A stretch of 64,000 nucleotides of DNA from Nymphaea colorata (taxonomy: Eukaryota; Streptophyta; Magnoliopsida; Nymphaeales; Nymphaeaceae). The stretch's first letter is position 1, and each line of letters begins with the position of its first letter. Location of the stretch: contig NC_045145.1 in the NCBI RefSeq assembly GCF_008831285.2, forward strand, positions 5,826,802 through 5,890,801, read 5' to 3'. Both the position numbers and the translations under genes were made by a program. The notes below the pieces were generated by a model, which ran no database searches, was not told the origin of the DNA, and saw only the letters and a program-made list of their open reading frames with translations. Below, one piece after another: positions 9,245 to 18,751 of this stretch.

Positions 9245-9752
9245 AAAAAATTTCAAAATGAATAACATATTCATAAATCATGATCCAAAACACAATATGG
9301 AAGTAATTAACATATAAATATATCAACTTTCTTGATTCTCCATCACATCATCAAGATTAGAAGGAGCAACAGGTCACACTTTTAAGATATATTGACATCG
9401 CTATGGTTATGGCTCACACTATTATCAAAGAGTCAAGTTATAGAGAAAGGATGAATTTTCGAAACATGTATGGAAGATTTTAAATGAAAAGTTGTGAGGA
9501 ACTATGTACAAGAAAGGTTTAGAGTGAAAAAGGAAACAGGAAAAGAGAGGGGAATTTTTAATTTTCAACTTAAAAACTGGACAACTTTGGACTAGGTCAA
9601 AGTTGACCGAGTCTGAAAATGGACAAAAATGATCCCGGGTACATTGACCGTACCCGGTACTGCGTTGACCGCACCTTTGCCGCACCCAGGGCCGTACCCG
9701 TACCCGTACCGTTCGGGTACTCCTCCTTAAGAGGAGTACACGTGTGACATAG
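9099..9752. mobile_element. CTATG-family MITE, copy 2
   Basis: Left end CTATGTCACATAGGTACGGG, right end complementary to CTATGTCACACGTGTACTCC. The flanks TCCATAAG (9091-9098) and TCAATAAG (9753-9760) are an 8-bp TSD with one difference. Subterminal GGGTAC/GTACCC words are dense at both ends (9110-9175, 9635-9720). A 9-bp-arm hairpin, GTACTCCTC with loop CTTAA, lies at 9717-9739. The interior holds a TA microsatellite and no protein homology. Length is 654 bp. Confidence 0.78.
9181..9242. repeat. (TA)n microsatellite
   Basis: About 30 uninterrupted TA dinucleotides within the MITE at 9099-9752. Confidence 0.95.
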
Positions 9753-9760
9753 TCAATAAG

Positions 9761-10357
9761 TTTGTTCTCCTCTTCTTGCATCTAAAGAAAGGACAAAGGA
9801 AAATATCGAAGTTGCTAGCTGGAACTCAAATTTGGCAAGATTTTGTTGCAAATTGCAATTAGTAGGATAGAGTAATGCATGATAAAATGGCTTCTACACT
9901 ACAATTCTGATATTATCCAAATTCCAGTATTTCATTTCCTTGCCATTTCATTTTCTATATCTTATCTAAAATGGTATATAGAAACCTAAATCCATACTTG
10001 CATTTCTGTTCTAGCCCTATTTAGTCTACCTTGAATCCAAGTTTTCTTGAGGATGAATCCAGTCTTGTTCTTGCTATTGGGACTGAACACAAGTCAAGGT
10101 TAGGGATGGGGCTAATTAACAGCAAATCTTTTGCATTAATAGTGAAAATACTTGATAACACGACACTGATAACTGTAGTGGAAAAACAAGGGATGTCAAT
10201 GTGTATGGGAAGAAATAGTAAAGCAATAAGTAGCAGTTTCAGTCATGAAAACGTGTTCATTTTAAATTGTGAATGACTGTTCTTGTATTAGACCTCTCAG
10301 AAGCCTTTTCGTCTGTTATAGTATTGCTAATATTTTCTGCAATTTTTGGTTTTGCAG
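9761..10357. other. Probable intron sequence upstream of the LAZ1-like exon
   Basis: No domain recognised. The stretch ends in TTTTTGGTTTTGCAG (10344-10357), a good plant 3' splice site. An open frame at 10031-10276 resembles nothing I know and is not called. This is taken as the end of an intron that starts beyond the recognisable sequence. Confidence 0.5.
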
Positions 10358-10619
10358 GTATATATATATGGCGATTGTTCTCAATTTCAGCCAATCATGG
10401 GCACTTTATTGTCTAGTTCAATTCTATACTGTCACCAAGGATGAGTTGGCACATATAAAGCCTTTGCCAAAGTTCTTGATGTTCAAGTCAATTGTATTTT
10501 TGACGTGGTGGCAAGGTGTGGCAATTGCAATACTTTATGCTTTAGGTTTATTCAAAAGCCCTATCGCCCAAAGCTTGCAATTCAAGTCTAGTGTTCAGGA
10601 CTTCATCATATGCATAGAG
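10358..10619 (+). CDS. LAZ1/TMEM184-like (DUF300) gene, internal exon
   Basis: This exon encodes 87 residues starting YIYMAIVLNFSQSWALYC and ending DFIICIE. LNFSQSWALYCLVQFY, KFLMFKSIVFLTWWQG and the IICIE segment are hallmarks of the plant LAZ1 family, related to animal TMEM184 and organic solute transporter alpha: multi-pass membrane proteins. At least three hydrophobic helices cover about residues 4-23, 41-64 and 79-87 (running into the next exon). Boundaries: TTTTGCAG before 10358 and GAG|GTAAAC after 10619. The exon starts with one base completing a split codon and ends in phase 0. In Arabidopsis LAZ1 members affect vacuole integrity, brassinosteroid signalling and cell death. The N-terminal part of the protein (roughly 170-200 residues) is not in the window. 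No stops or frameshifts are seen. Confidence 0.88.
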
Positions 10620-11536
10620 GTAAACATGTCACTTAGTGGGTAAAAATTTATTGCAAAGCAGTTCAGTTATTTGCTTTGTGCATATTTCATGAATACATCA
10701 CCTTCTATGTCACATATCATATGGTTATGAGTGCTGGTGCATACACGGGTTTACAGAGTAAGATTTTAAACAATAAAAAGAAACATTAATGATTCATAAT
10801 TTATGAATCATGAAACATAAACTAATAAAGTAGCTCCATCCATTCTATCATATTTTTTTTTTCAGCTTTTATTGGCTTAAAACCATTTGCATATTCATAT
10901 CATTTGCTTGTACAAAGAAAATATTAATAATGACATGCTTATGTCATTGGATATTTGTATCATTTGCAAATTACACATATATATTGGTAGCATCTTTATA
11001 CTAAATTCTCTTTATGCCCTTCAGTTGGCCCAGTACAAACATATTTGTATTATTTGCATGCCCCAAAAGAAATATTGATAATGCATAAAAGACAAACAAT
11101 TGTTGCAATGAAAACCAAGGTTGGTTGAGGAATCCTTGATTTCTCTGGTCATTCCTTCCAGAGAAGATTTGGCAGCCAATCTCAGTACCTGGGTTTGGTT
11201 CCATGTTAGTTTTTCATACCAAACATCATTCACACAAAAGAGAAGCCATGAAAAGCAAGGAGCAAAATCAACCCCACAAATTCCATTGACTGCTGTGTCA
11301 ATAAGATTACAAAGGTACTTTAGGGTACAATTGCCATTAATAAGTGGCACCCCCAGATATTATAGATCTCGGTATGGAACTCGGTCATGTTCCGTAGTGT
11401 CTTTTGACATAACACATTAGAGATTAGATTTGCTTATTGGGAATACTTGGTTGCCTTTTTTATATATGCAAAACTAACAAAAAGAATCAAAATGAAAGCA
11501 ACATTTAATAAACAAGTGATATAAATAAAACATTAT

Positions 11537-11916
11537 CTAAGACACACGAACACGGTAAAATGGGCCGCGTACCGGTGTCAACACTCCGACACGCTGATCC
11601 CGACACTTGGACACGACAGGATACGTTTTGGATTGGGTCAGACCCGGTCCGAACCACTTTTCTAACCCGATATTCTTTTTAACCCTCGACTTCTTTATGC
11701 TTTCACTCTCGACCTTTACCCTCGACTTGTGATAAACAATGTTTTGTTTGAGACTTTCTTTCTTATGACTTATGAGATTGTAAGAGTGAATTATTAGTTT
11801 AATGTTTTTTATTTTATTTTATTATCATTTTTATTTTTTTAGAATATAACACGGTGTCTGCGTATCCTAAAATTTTGAAATTGTCATGTCCGCGTACCCG
11901 TACCCGTGTGACATAG
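11537..11916. mobile_element. CTATG-family MITE, copy 3
   Basis: 380 bp flanked by a perfect 8-bp TSD, AACATTAT (11529-11536 and 11917-11924). Left end CTAAGACACACGAACACGG, right end complementary to CTATGTCACACGGGTACGGG. Subterminal GTAC/GGGTAC words are present, the middle is AT-rich, and there is no coding capacity. It is the most compact complete member in the window. Confidence 0.8.
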
Positions 11917-12028
11917 AACATTATATGTTAATGAACAATAACTCTAAGAATATAATGAAGGTGGAAAAAATTAAGTCAAAGTAAAATTAAGCAGTTTGGA
12001 TATAAAAGGTCCCAAGTGTGTCAAGTAC

Positions 12029-12985
12029 TAGGAGTGAACACGAGCCGAGTCGAGCTCGAGTTCAGCCAGCTCGAGCTCGACTCGATTAAGGCTCGACAAA
12101 TTTGAATGAGCTTTTGTAAAAACTTGCAGTGGCAGGGAAAGGCCCTGCAGAGTTAGAGGAAGAATCTAACTTTAGAAAAATAAATACAAAAAAATTTCCA
12201 ACCCTTAACCCGATCCAGAGGGCTCTAAGAACAGAAACCCTCGCTCCTTCCTGTGAGGGTTTCTAAAATGGGAAAAGTTCAGATTTTGAAACCCTCACTC
12301 GCTCGAGCGTTGGGGTTTCAAGAAACCCTCGTTCGCTCAACCCTTGTCGAGCGAGGGTTTTGAAGGGTTTCAGAAACCCTTTGAGCAAGGGATTCAAGAA
12401 ACCCTTGCTCGCTTGAGTGATGGAGTTTCAGAAACCCTCGCTCAAGCAAGCGAGGGTCTCAAAGAGAAACCTACTTGAGTGAGGGTAGCTAGGAGAAACC
12501 CTCACTCACTCAACCCTCGTTGAGTGAGGACTTCTAAAACTCACTTGAATGAGGATTTTCTGAAGCCTTTATAGTTTCATATTGAGAAAGAGATTGAGAG
12601 ACAGAATAAGTGTAGCACCTTGGCTGTTGGCTGATCTGCAGCATAGGAGAAGCCAATGTGCAGCCTCACCGATCGCCTGTCGTTGGTGCCGGCCTCCCAT
12701 TTGGATGAAAACGAAGAAAGTGAGGAGAGAGAACACATGTCCACAAATGAAACTCAAAACTGAAGGAACATAATAAGTAGTAATTGCATTTTGCTGTTTG
12801 ATTTTTACTCTAGCAGAGTCGAGCTTAAAAGTTCGAGTTCAGTGAACTCGAACTTGGCTCGACTATGACGAGTCGAAATACGAGCTCGAGATCAGCTTGT
12901 GTACTAAAACAACCGACTCGTACTCAATTTTGAACTATGTTTTAGCGAGCCAAGCTCGAGTTGGTCGGCTTGTTGTTCGCTGCTG
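12029..12985. mobile_element. hAT-like non-autonomous element rich in GAGCTCG
   Basis: Left end TAGGAGTGAACACGAGCCGA, right end complementary to CAGCAGCGAACAACAAGCCGA, giving a roughly 20-bp imperfect TIR of YAGnAGYGAACA type as in hAT relatives. The 8-bp flanks TCAAGTAC (12021-12028) and CCAAGTAC (12986-12993) differ by one base. Subterminal GAGCTCGAG and TCGAGCTCG words are dense (12040-12080, 12820-12960). The core has an array of GAAACCCTCGCTC words. Open frames in it show no transposase. Confidence 0.75.
12231..12560. repeat. Degenerate palindromic array of GAAACCCTCGCTC words
   Basis: At least eight copies of GAAACCCTC(G/A)CTC and its complement GAG(C/T)GAGGGTTTC alternate at roughly 20-40-bp spacing, so most neighbouring units can pair into hairpins. 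The array fills the core of the hAT-like element. It is not the plant telomere repeat TTTAGGG, though AGGGTTT words occur. Confidence 0.75.
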
Positions 12986-13229
12986 CCAAGTACCCATTTT
13001 AGGTCGGGTACGGTGACACGGGTACGTGGACCTTACTGAAGTACCCATGTAAGTTAGCTGAAAAATTACCTAGCAAAGAAACTTAAAAGTCAGTTCTTAA
13101 TCGTAATTACTAGTTTACCACCAAAAAAGCGGACCCTGAACACATAAATATGATTTTAAGTTCCAAAGCATGGTTTTGATTAATTGAGTCATGCTGATCG
13201 GTAATATGGCTTGATCTATAGAGTCAGGA

Positions 13230-13335
13230 ATGTTGACCGTACCCGGTGCGGTCAACGCCGCACCTGCACCCGTACCGGTGTCGTATCGGTACCATGTGGG
13301 TACTCCTCCTTAAGAGGAGTACCCGTGTTGCATAG
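13230..13335. mobile_element. CTATG-family MITE, right-end fragment (copy 4)
   Basis: About 105 bp match the right end of copy 2 (9635-9752): GACCGTACCCGG, GTACCCGTA-type words, the hairpin GTACTCCTC-CTTAA-GAGGAGTAC (13308-13330) and the terminal CATAG. The matching left end was not found. The final CATAG was used as the target of the Copia element and was duplicated (13331-13335, 18752-18756). Confidence 0.7.
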
Positions 13336-13340
13336 TGTTG

Positions 13341-13375
<35 letters not shown>

Positions 13376-13540
13376 TTCTGTTATTCCTCACGTAACCCTA
13401 ATCTCATATTTAAAGAGATTAGGATGTTGACAACATATTTACAATTTCAGTCCACTAAAGTGCACTAAAACAATAAGTAGACCCTTGTCCACTTTCTAAT
13501 ATTTCAGAAAGACTCAAATAGACTCTAGAAAACTTTGACA
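13336..13540 (-). repeat. 3' LTR of Copia 13336-18751
   Basis: 205 bp, TG...CA. It has a GA microsatellite next to its left end and the 7-9-7 hairpin TAATCTC/GAGATTA at 13399-13421. The purine tract lies at 13541-13559. Confidence 0.93.
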
Positions 13541-13547
13541 CTCCCCC

Positions 13548-14943
13548 TCAAGCTGGAGCATAGATGTCAATCATGCTCAGCTTGTTACATCCTCTCAAGA
13601 AATCTCCAATGGGAAGAGCCTTAGTAAACATATCAGTTGCTTGATCTTCAGAGGAAACATGAATCGTGCTAATGACTCCTTCTTGTACCAAGTCTCGAAC
13701 AAAATGACAATCCACTTCAATGTGTTTCGTCCTCTCATGAAAGACAAGGTTATTTGCAATGTATGTAGCAGCTCTGTTATCACAATACATCTTCATAGGA
13801 AGTTTCACTGACATTCCCAATTCTAGAAGCACTGATTTGACCCATGACATTTCAGCTGCTGTTTGAGCCATCGCCCTATATTCAGACTCAGCACTCGATC
13901 TAGCAACCACATTCTGTTTCTTGCTCCTCCAAGAAATAAGATTCCCGCCAATAAAGACGCAAAAACCTGTAGTAGATCTCCTGTCATTTACTGACCCTGC
14001 ATAATCAGCATCACTATATGCTTCTATGTCCAAACATTCTCCTTTTTTGAACCATAATCCCTTTCCCGGGGCTGATTTCAAGTATTTTATCACCATTAAA
14101 GCAACCTCCCAATGAACTTTTCGAGGTTTCTCCATGAATTGACTAAGCTTATTTACATCAAAGCTAATGTCTGGACGAGTGATGGTCAAATATAAAAGTT
14201 TTCCTATCAGAGATCTATAAGAACGAGAGTCAAAATCCTCTGATTCATCATCGTGCATATGAATTCGAGGATTCATAGGAAGTGTAGCAGGTTTGGCTCC
14301 CAATAACCCTATTTCCTGCAGAAGGTCAAGAACATATTTCCTTTGAGACATCACAATCCCTTTACTACTACGAGCCACTTCAATACCAAGGAAATAACGA
14401 AGTTGACCAAGATCTTTTGTGACAAAGTGTTTCTGTAGAAACTCCTTTGTCAGAGCTATCTGTCGAGTACTTTCTCCAGTGTGCACAATATCATCAACAA
14501 ATACAATCAATATCATTATACCAGAAGTCCCTTGCTTGATAAACAACGAGTGATCAAGCTGGGATCTTCGAAATCCACATTTAGAGACAACCTCACTTAG
14601 CTTATGAAACCATGCACAAGGACTTTGTTTAAGTCCATAGATAGCCTTTTTGAGTTTGCGTACCTTGGAACACTCCCCATTTCGTTCAAAACCAGGTGGT
14701 TGTTGCATATAGACTGTTTCTGAGAGATCACCATATGGAAATGCATTTTTCACATCGAGTTGAAAAAGAGGCCAATCTCGCTGAACTGCGAGAGATATAA
14801 TTAGACGAATAGTACCTAATCGTGCCACAAGAGAAAATTGTCTCGAAGAAATCCACCCCATAAGTCTGTGTATAGCCTTTAGCAACAAGACGAGCTTTAA
14901 ATCGTTCTACGGACCCATCAGAATGATATTTGATGGTGAATAC
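13548..14943 (-). pseudogene. Copia RT and RNase H (minus)
   Basis: The minus strand gives a 446-codon open run: [41 protein letters not shown], the catalytic site read as FVDD (usually YVDD; both aspartates kept), LRYFLGIEVARS, TRPDISF, SDADYAGSVNDRRSTTGFC, RSSAESEYRAMAQTAAEMSW, HERTKHIEVDCHFVRDL, DMFTKALPIGDF. RT copies the RNA and RNase H removes the RNA strand. The very start of RT is out of frame near 14830 and has a stop at about 14942. This is the best-preserved enzyme region in the window. Confidence 0.9.
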
Positions 14944-16540
14944 TCATTTGGAGCCGACAACATCACAATTCATCGGTGGGTCTACCAAGTCCCAAGTCTC
15001 CCTAGAAAGAAGAGCATCCATTTCCTCCTGCATAGCGTGTTTCCATCGTGAATCTAATAAGGCTTGGTGGTGAGAGGTCGGAATAGTGTGACTGGCCATA
15101 GCTCGATCAAACTGCACCAAACTTGTGCTCAAATGGTCCATAGAAACCGAGTTAGAAATCGGATGCCTTGTGCACTGCCGCTGGCTCTTGCGAATAGCAA
15201 CAGGTAGATCATCAGCAGAATAGTCATCATTTCTTCTTGAGTCATTTCTATCATTAGAACTTACCTCATGAGAAGACTCTGGTGGGCGGTTTGGAGAGGG
15301 ACCTTGACGCCGAGTATAGACTATTGGAGGATCAAGAAAACGATCACTTGATAGTGGTTGAGAGGACGGGATAGACTCAAATGATACTGGGGGAATGGGA
15401 AGAGGAACAAACATGGGAAGCTCAGACACAGTGGTACTTCGAGCAGAAAAATAAGGACAAGACTCAAAGAATGTAACATCCGTACTGACAATCTCTTTCT
15501 TGGTATGGGGATCAAAACATCGATAGCCTTTTTGATTGGCAGAGTATCTAATGAACACACATTTGACAGCTTGGGCAGCAAGTTTGTTTTTGTTTGGGCC
15601 CAAGATGTGTGCAAAACAAGTGCATCCAAATACTTTGGGAGGTATATGAAATAATGGTCGATCTGGATATAGTATTTGAATGGGGATGCGTTCTTGGATA
15701 GTAGACGAGGGCAATCTGTTGGTGAGATAGCATGCAGTAAGAATAACATCACCCCAAAAGTAGGCAGACATATGAGTATGCAACATAAGGGTACGGGCCA
15801 CATTTAGAAGCTGTCGATGTTTGCGTTTTGCAACACCATTTTATTGGGATGTGTGGGGACATGTATATTGTGGTCGAATACCATGATTGACATAAAATTG
15901 AAGTAGGACAGAAGATTTAAATTCAAGAGCGTTATCAGCGCGAATATTTTTGACAGTAACACTAAACTGAGTTTTTAATTCATTGATAAATTTCTGAAGA
16001 ATACAAATGACTTCAGACCTATCCCATAACAAAAATACCCAACTAACTCTAGTAAAATCATCAATCAGAACTAGGCAATACCAGAAACGTGAACGAAAGG
16101 GAACTCGACTTGGACCCCAAACATCAACATGGAGAAGATCAAAAGGACTTTGACTCGATGGACTCTAACTGAAAGGGAAACTACTACGTGTATGCTTGCC
16201 TAACTGGCATGCATCACATAAGAAAGACTCTGATGTAGGAATATCTAGAAAAATGTGACGAAGCTTGGACACAGAGGGATGACCCAGTATGAGATGCCAC
16301 TGCAAAGGAGAAGGCTTCGATGTGAAGGAAGATGCAGCAACATCTATAGGGACAGAAAGGAAATAGAGCCCCTCTCGTTCATGGCTGCCACCAATCATCT
16401 TCCTAGTTTGTAAGTCTTGAAAAGAACATGAACCAGGATAAAAAATGACTCTACACTGTAAATTTTTAGTCAATTGCTTAACAGATAACAGGTTAACAGG
16501 AAAGCGAGGAGCATATAGCACATGTGTAATGGTGCCCAAA
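14944..16540 (-). pseudogene. Copia integrase (minus), three frames
   Basis: Pre-integrase and zinc part at 16165-16539 (HLILGHPSVSKLRH, CDACQLGKHTRSSF); middle part at 15841-16032 (IRADNALEF with the second catalytic aspartate, then a YVNHGIRPQYTCPHTSQ stretch); C-terminal part at 14944-15801 (TACYLTNRLPSS, GCTCFAHI, KCVFIRYSANQKGYRCFDP) running into the linker to RT. The frames are broken by stops or shifts near 16160, 16035 and 15840. Integrase inserts the cDNA into the host chromosome. Confidence 0.85.
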
Positions 16541-16548
16541 GGTGTGAG

Positions 16549-17259
16549 CTATATATCACCACTACCCAGAATAGGGGACAACTTGCCATCAGCCAATCTG
16601 ACATGTTGTGGTTTAGTGAACCTGGTAAATGATAAAAACATATGTGGCTGATTACAACAATGTTTGGATGCTTCTGAGTCAATCATCCATATCATACTTG
16701 GGTCACTGGTTGGGGCACCAATAGAGAAAGCCGATTCTATTGCTGCATTGCTGGTCGAGGTAGGGGTAAACCTTTGAGCTAGAACCAGATCATATTCCTC
16801 CTTGCTTAAGTTGAGAGAGTATGATGAAGGTAGGGGAGAACAGGTAGTAGACTCAACCAGAGAAGTTGTAGCCTGTGAGTAAGTTGCATTAGATGAAGAA
16901 GACCCTTTCCCTGCATTTGTCCTCCCTCCACCACGTCCTGGTTGACTGGCAGAACGTAAATGGGGAGGCTTGTCCCAACATCGGTCCTCTAAATGACCTA
17001 TTTTACCACAATAGGAGCATTGAAATCTGTCACGTCCTGCACCACGCCCCCTAGTTCCAACAAACGAACTATGGCCACGTCCTCCTGACATCACAAGTGC
17101 AGAGACTGGTGTCTCATGCGTAGGCTGAGTAAGAGTGACTGCAAGACGACTCAGCCTATTATAAGTATCTGCCAAGTTTGGAAGATCACTCCCTGTGAGA
17201 ATTTGAGACTTCGCCACAGAATATTCTGTAGATAACCCAGAAAGAAACTTTACCACCAT
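16549..17259 (-). pseudogene. Copia gag C-terminus and protease (minus)
   Basis: 236 codons open. An RGG-rich stretch precedes a good zinc knuckle, CSYCGKIGHLEDRC (C-X2-C-X4-H-X4-C, about 17005-17040), then a linker and the protease site MIWMIDSEASKHCC. The usual D-S-G-A-S/T is D-S-E-A-S here, so the invariant glycine is lost and protease is probably inactive. VRLADG follows, as in the sister copy at 6517-6855. Confidence 0.87.
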
Positions 17260-17783
17260 ACCAGTTTCAAAATGTGATGCATAACAGTGCTTGCAAGGTG
17301 GGCGAAGAGCTTTTAGCCGTTTATATGCAGCAGTTAATGTGGCAAAATATTATGACAGATCTTGATCTCCTTGCCGATCTCCTTGCCGTATGTTACAGAG
17401 CTTCTCTTCCAATTGTAAAATTTTAATAACATTAGTAAAATGAGAATATGTTTTCTGCAGGAAAGACCACATATCTTTAGTTTTAGTGTAGTATGCAATT
17501 GTTGGAGCTATGCGAGACTCGACACTATTCATAATCCATGTCATTACAATGTTATTATCTTTCTCCCACGCGGCATATTTCCCTTTTTTCTCAAGAGGTT
17601 CATCTTCTTCAATAATATATTTCTTCCTATGACCAGCCAAGACATCATAAATACCCTAGACCAGATTTCGTAATTAGAACCATCAAGTTTAATTGTGGTT
17701 CCATACGAAAAAGAGTTACCAGCCATCTTGTATTCATAAAAACTTTCTGATCTACTACTTTCAGCCATAAAAAAAACTGACAC
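17260..17783 (-). pseudogene. Copia gag N-terminus (minus)
   Basis: The likely start is MAESSRSESFYEYKMAG (ATG at 17766-17768), followed by KLDGSNYEIWSRVFMMS, then a frame change near 17640 into KYIIEEDEPLEKKGKYAAW, TWIMNSVESRIAPTIAYYT and KILQLEEKL. An in-frame stop near 17352 and a shift near 17260 separate it from the rest of gag. A short duplicated word (GATCTCCTTGCC, about 17363-17390) adds residues RQGDRQGD. Confidence 0.83.
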
Positions 17784-18539
17784 ACACTAGTAGGGATGCA
17801 GCAGTCAAAAAACCACAGAGAAATATATTTCTACTATCCTCAGAATATCATAAGAAGATCACATGCTAGATAACAAAAAACATGTGTAATCACAGAAACT
17901 GCCCACGTCTGAAAGCATAACAGAAAGTAGAAAATAGGTTACTGAATTTTGGTCGACTGCAATGGATTTTCAGTTTCAGAAAGAACTGATGCTTTCAGCC
18001 GACTGCTTAAACCTTCAGACGACTGCTGACACCTGCTGATTTCTGCTGCCTTCTGCCGATTGTTTACACCTTGAAAACTGATGCTTTTAGCCAACTGCTT
18101 ACACCTTCAAATGACTACTTATAGCTGCTGATTTCTGCTGCCTTCTGCACCTTCAGAGAGAAATAAAACAGAGACAGCTATAAACCTTCTGATTTCTGTC
18201 TTCTCTTACACTATCAGCAGAACACCATCCACGTTTCCCCATTTTTTTATTGTTTTTCTGAAAAGGACTGCACGATCATCACACCTTACGCAAAAAAAAA
18301 AATCCACAAGATCTGCTGTTCCTCATATCAAACAGCAGCCATGAGAATCTGACATAGGCATGACCAGTCCTTCTCCACGCAGCACACCCAAACTTTATTT
18401 CTTTACCGCCTCCTTGTTGGTGGGTAAGAAGAAATAAAGTTGGGCAACGAGAGGAGGAAAGTGAAGGAAGACGCCGGAGGAAGAAGTCGCCGGAGACAGA
18501 GATCACCGGAAAACTTACTTGGTTGTCGCCGCCGGTGGA
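17784..18539 (-). other. 5' leader of Copia 13336-18751
   Basis: Untranslated leader. It includes a cluster of diverged CAGACGACTGCT/CTGATTTCTGCTGCCTTCTG words (about 17985-18150), an internal direct repeat of roughly 85 bp. No coding region recognised. Confidence 0.6.
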
Positions 18540-18552
18540 GGCTCTGATACCA
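18540..18552 (-). other. Primer binding site (initiator tRNA-Met type)
   Basis: The minus strand reads TGGTATCAGAGCC immediately after the 5' LTR, identical to that of Copia 4958-8869. Confidence 0.92.
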
Positions 18553-18751
18553 TGTTGCACGAGAGAGAGAGAGAGAGAGAAAAGGTTTGTGTTATTCCTC
18601 ACGTAACCCTAATCTCATATTTAAAGAGATTAGGGTGTTGACAACATATTTACAATTTCAGTCCACTAAAGTGTACTAAAACCATAAGTAGACCCTTGTC
18701 CACTTTCTAATATTTCAGAAAGACTCAAATAGACTCTAGAAAACTTTAACA
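18553..18751 (-). repeat. 5' LTR of Copia 13336-18751
   Basis: 199 bp, nearly identical to 13336-13540; the length difference lies mainly in the GA run. Hairpin at 18610-18632 with the same loop as its partner. Confidence 0.93.

Larger units (their letters stand above)
13336..18751 (-). mobile_element. Structurally complete Copia retrotransposon (minus)
   Basis: 5,416 bp, bounded by LTRs 13336-13540 and 18553-18751 and by the TSD CATAG (13331-13335, 18752-18756). Minus-strand order: 5' LTR, initiator-tRNA-Met primer site, leader, gag, protease, integrase, RT, RNase H, purine tract, 3' LTR, which is the Copia order. The LTRs match closely, so insertion is fairly recent, but the internal region has frameshifts, stops and a mutated protease site, so it is not autonomous. 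It lies antisense within the large LAZ1-like intron. Short LTRs and the primer site fit an Ale-like lineage, which is inference. Confidence 0.95.

Noticed and set aside
10031-10276. An 81-codon plus-strand frame just before the LAZ1-like exon, considered as an upstream exon
   Set aside because: Its translation does not resemble the LAZ1 family and it is out of context; the preceding LAZ1 region should be hydrophobic and end just before the YIYMAIV segment.
11021-11350. A 109-codon minus-strand open frame with several cysteines and tryptophans
   Set aside because: It lies in the LAZ1-like intron, overlaps an equally long plus-strand frame, shows no splice sites or start context, and matches no family I can name.
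12231-12560. AGGGTTT-containing words, considered as interstitial telomeric repeat
   Set aside because: The unit is GAAACCCTCGCTC with inverted copies, not a TTTAGGG run.
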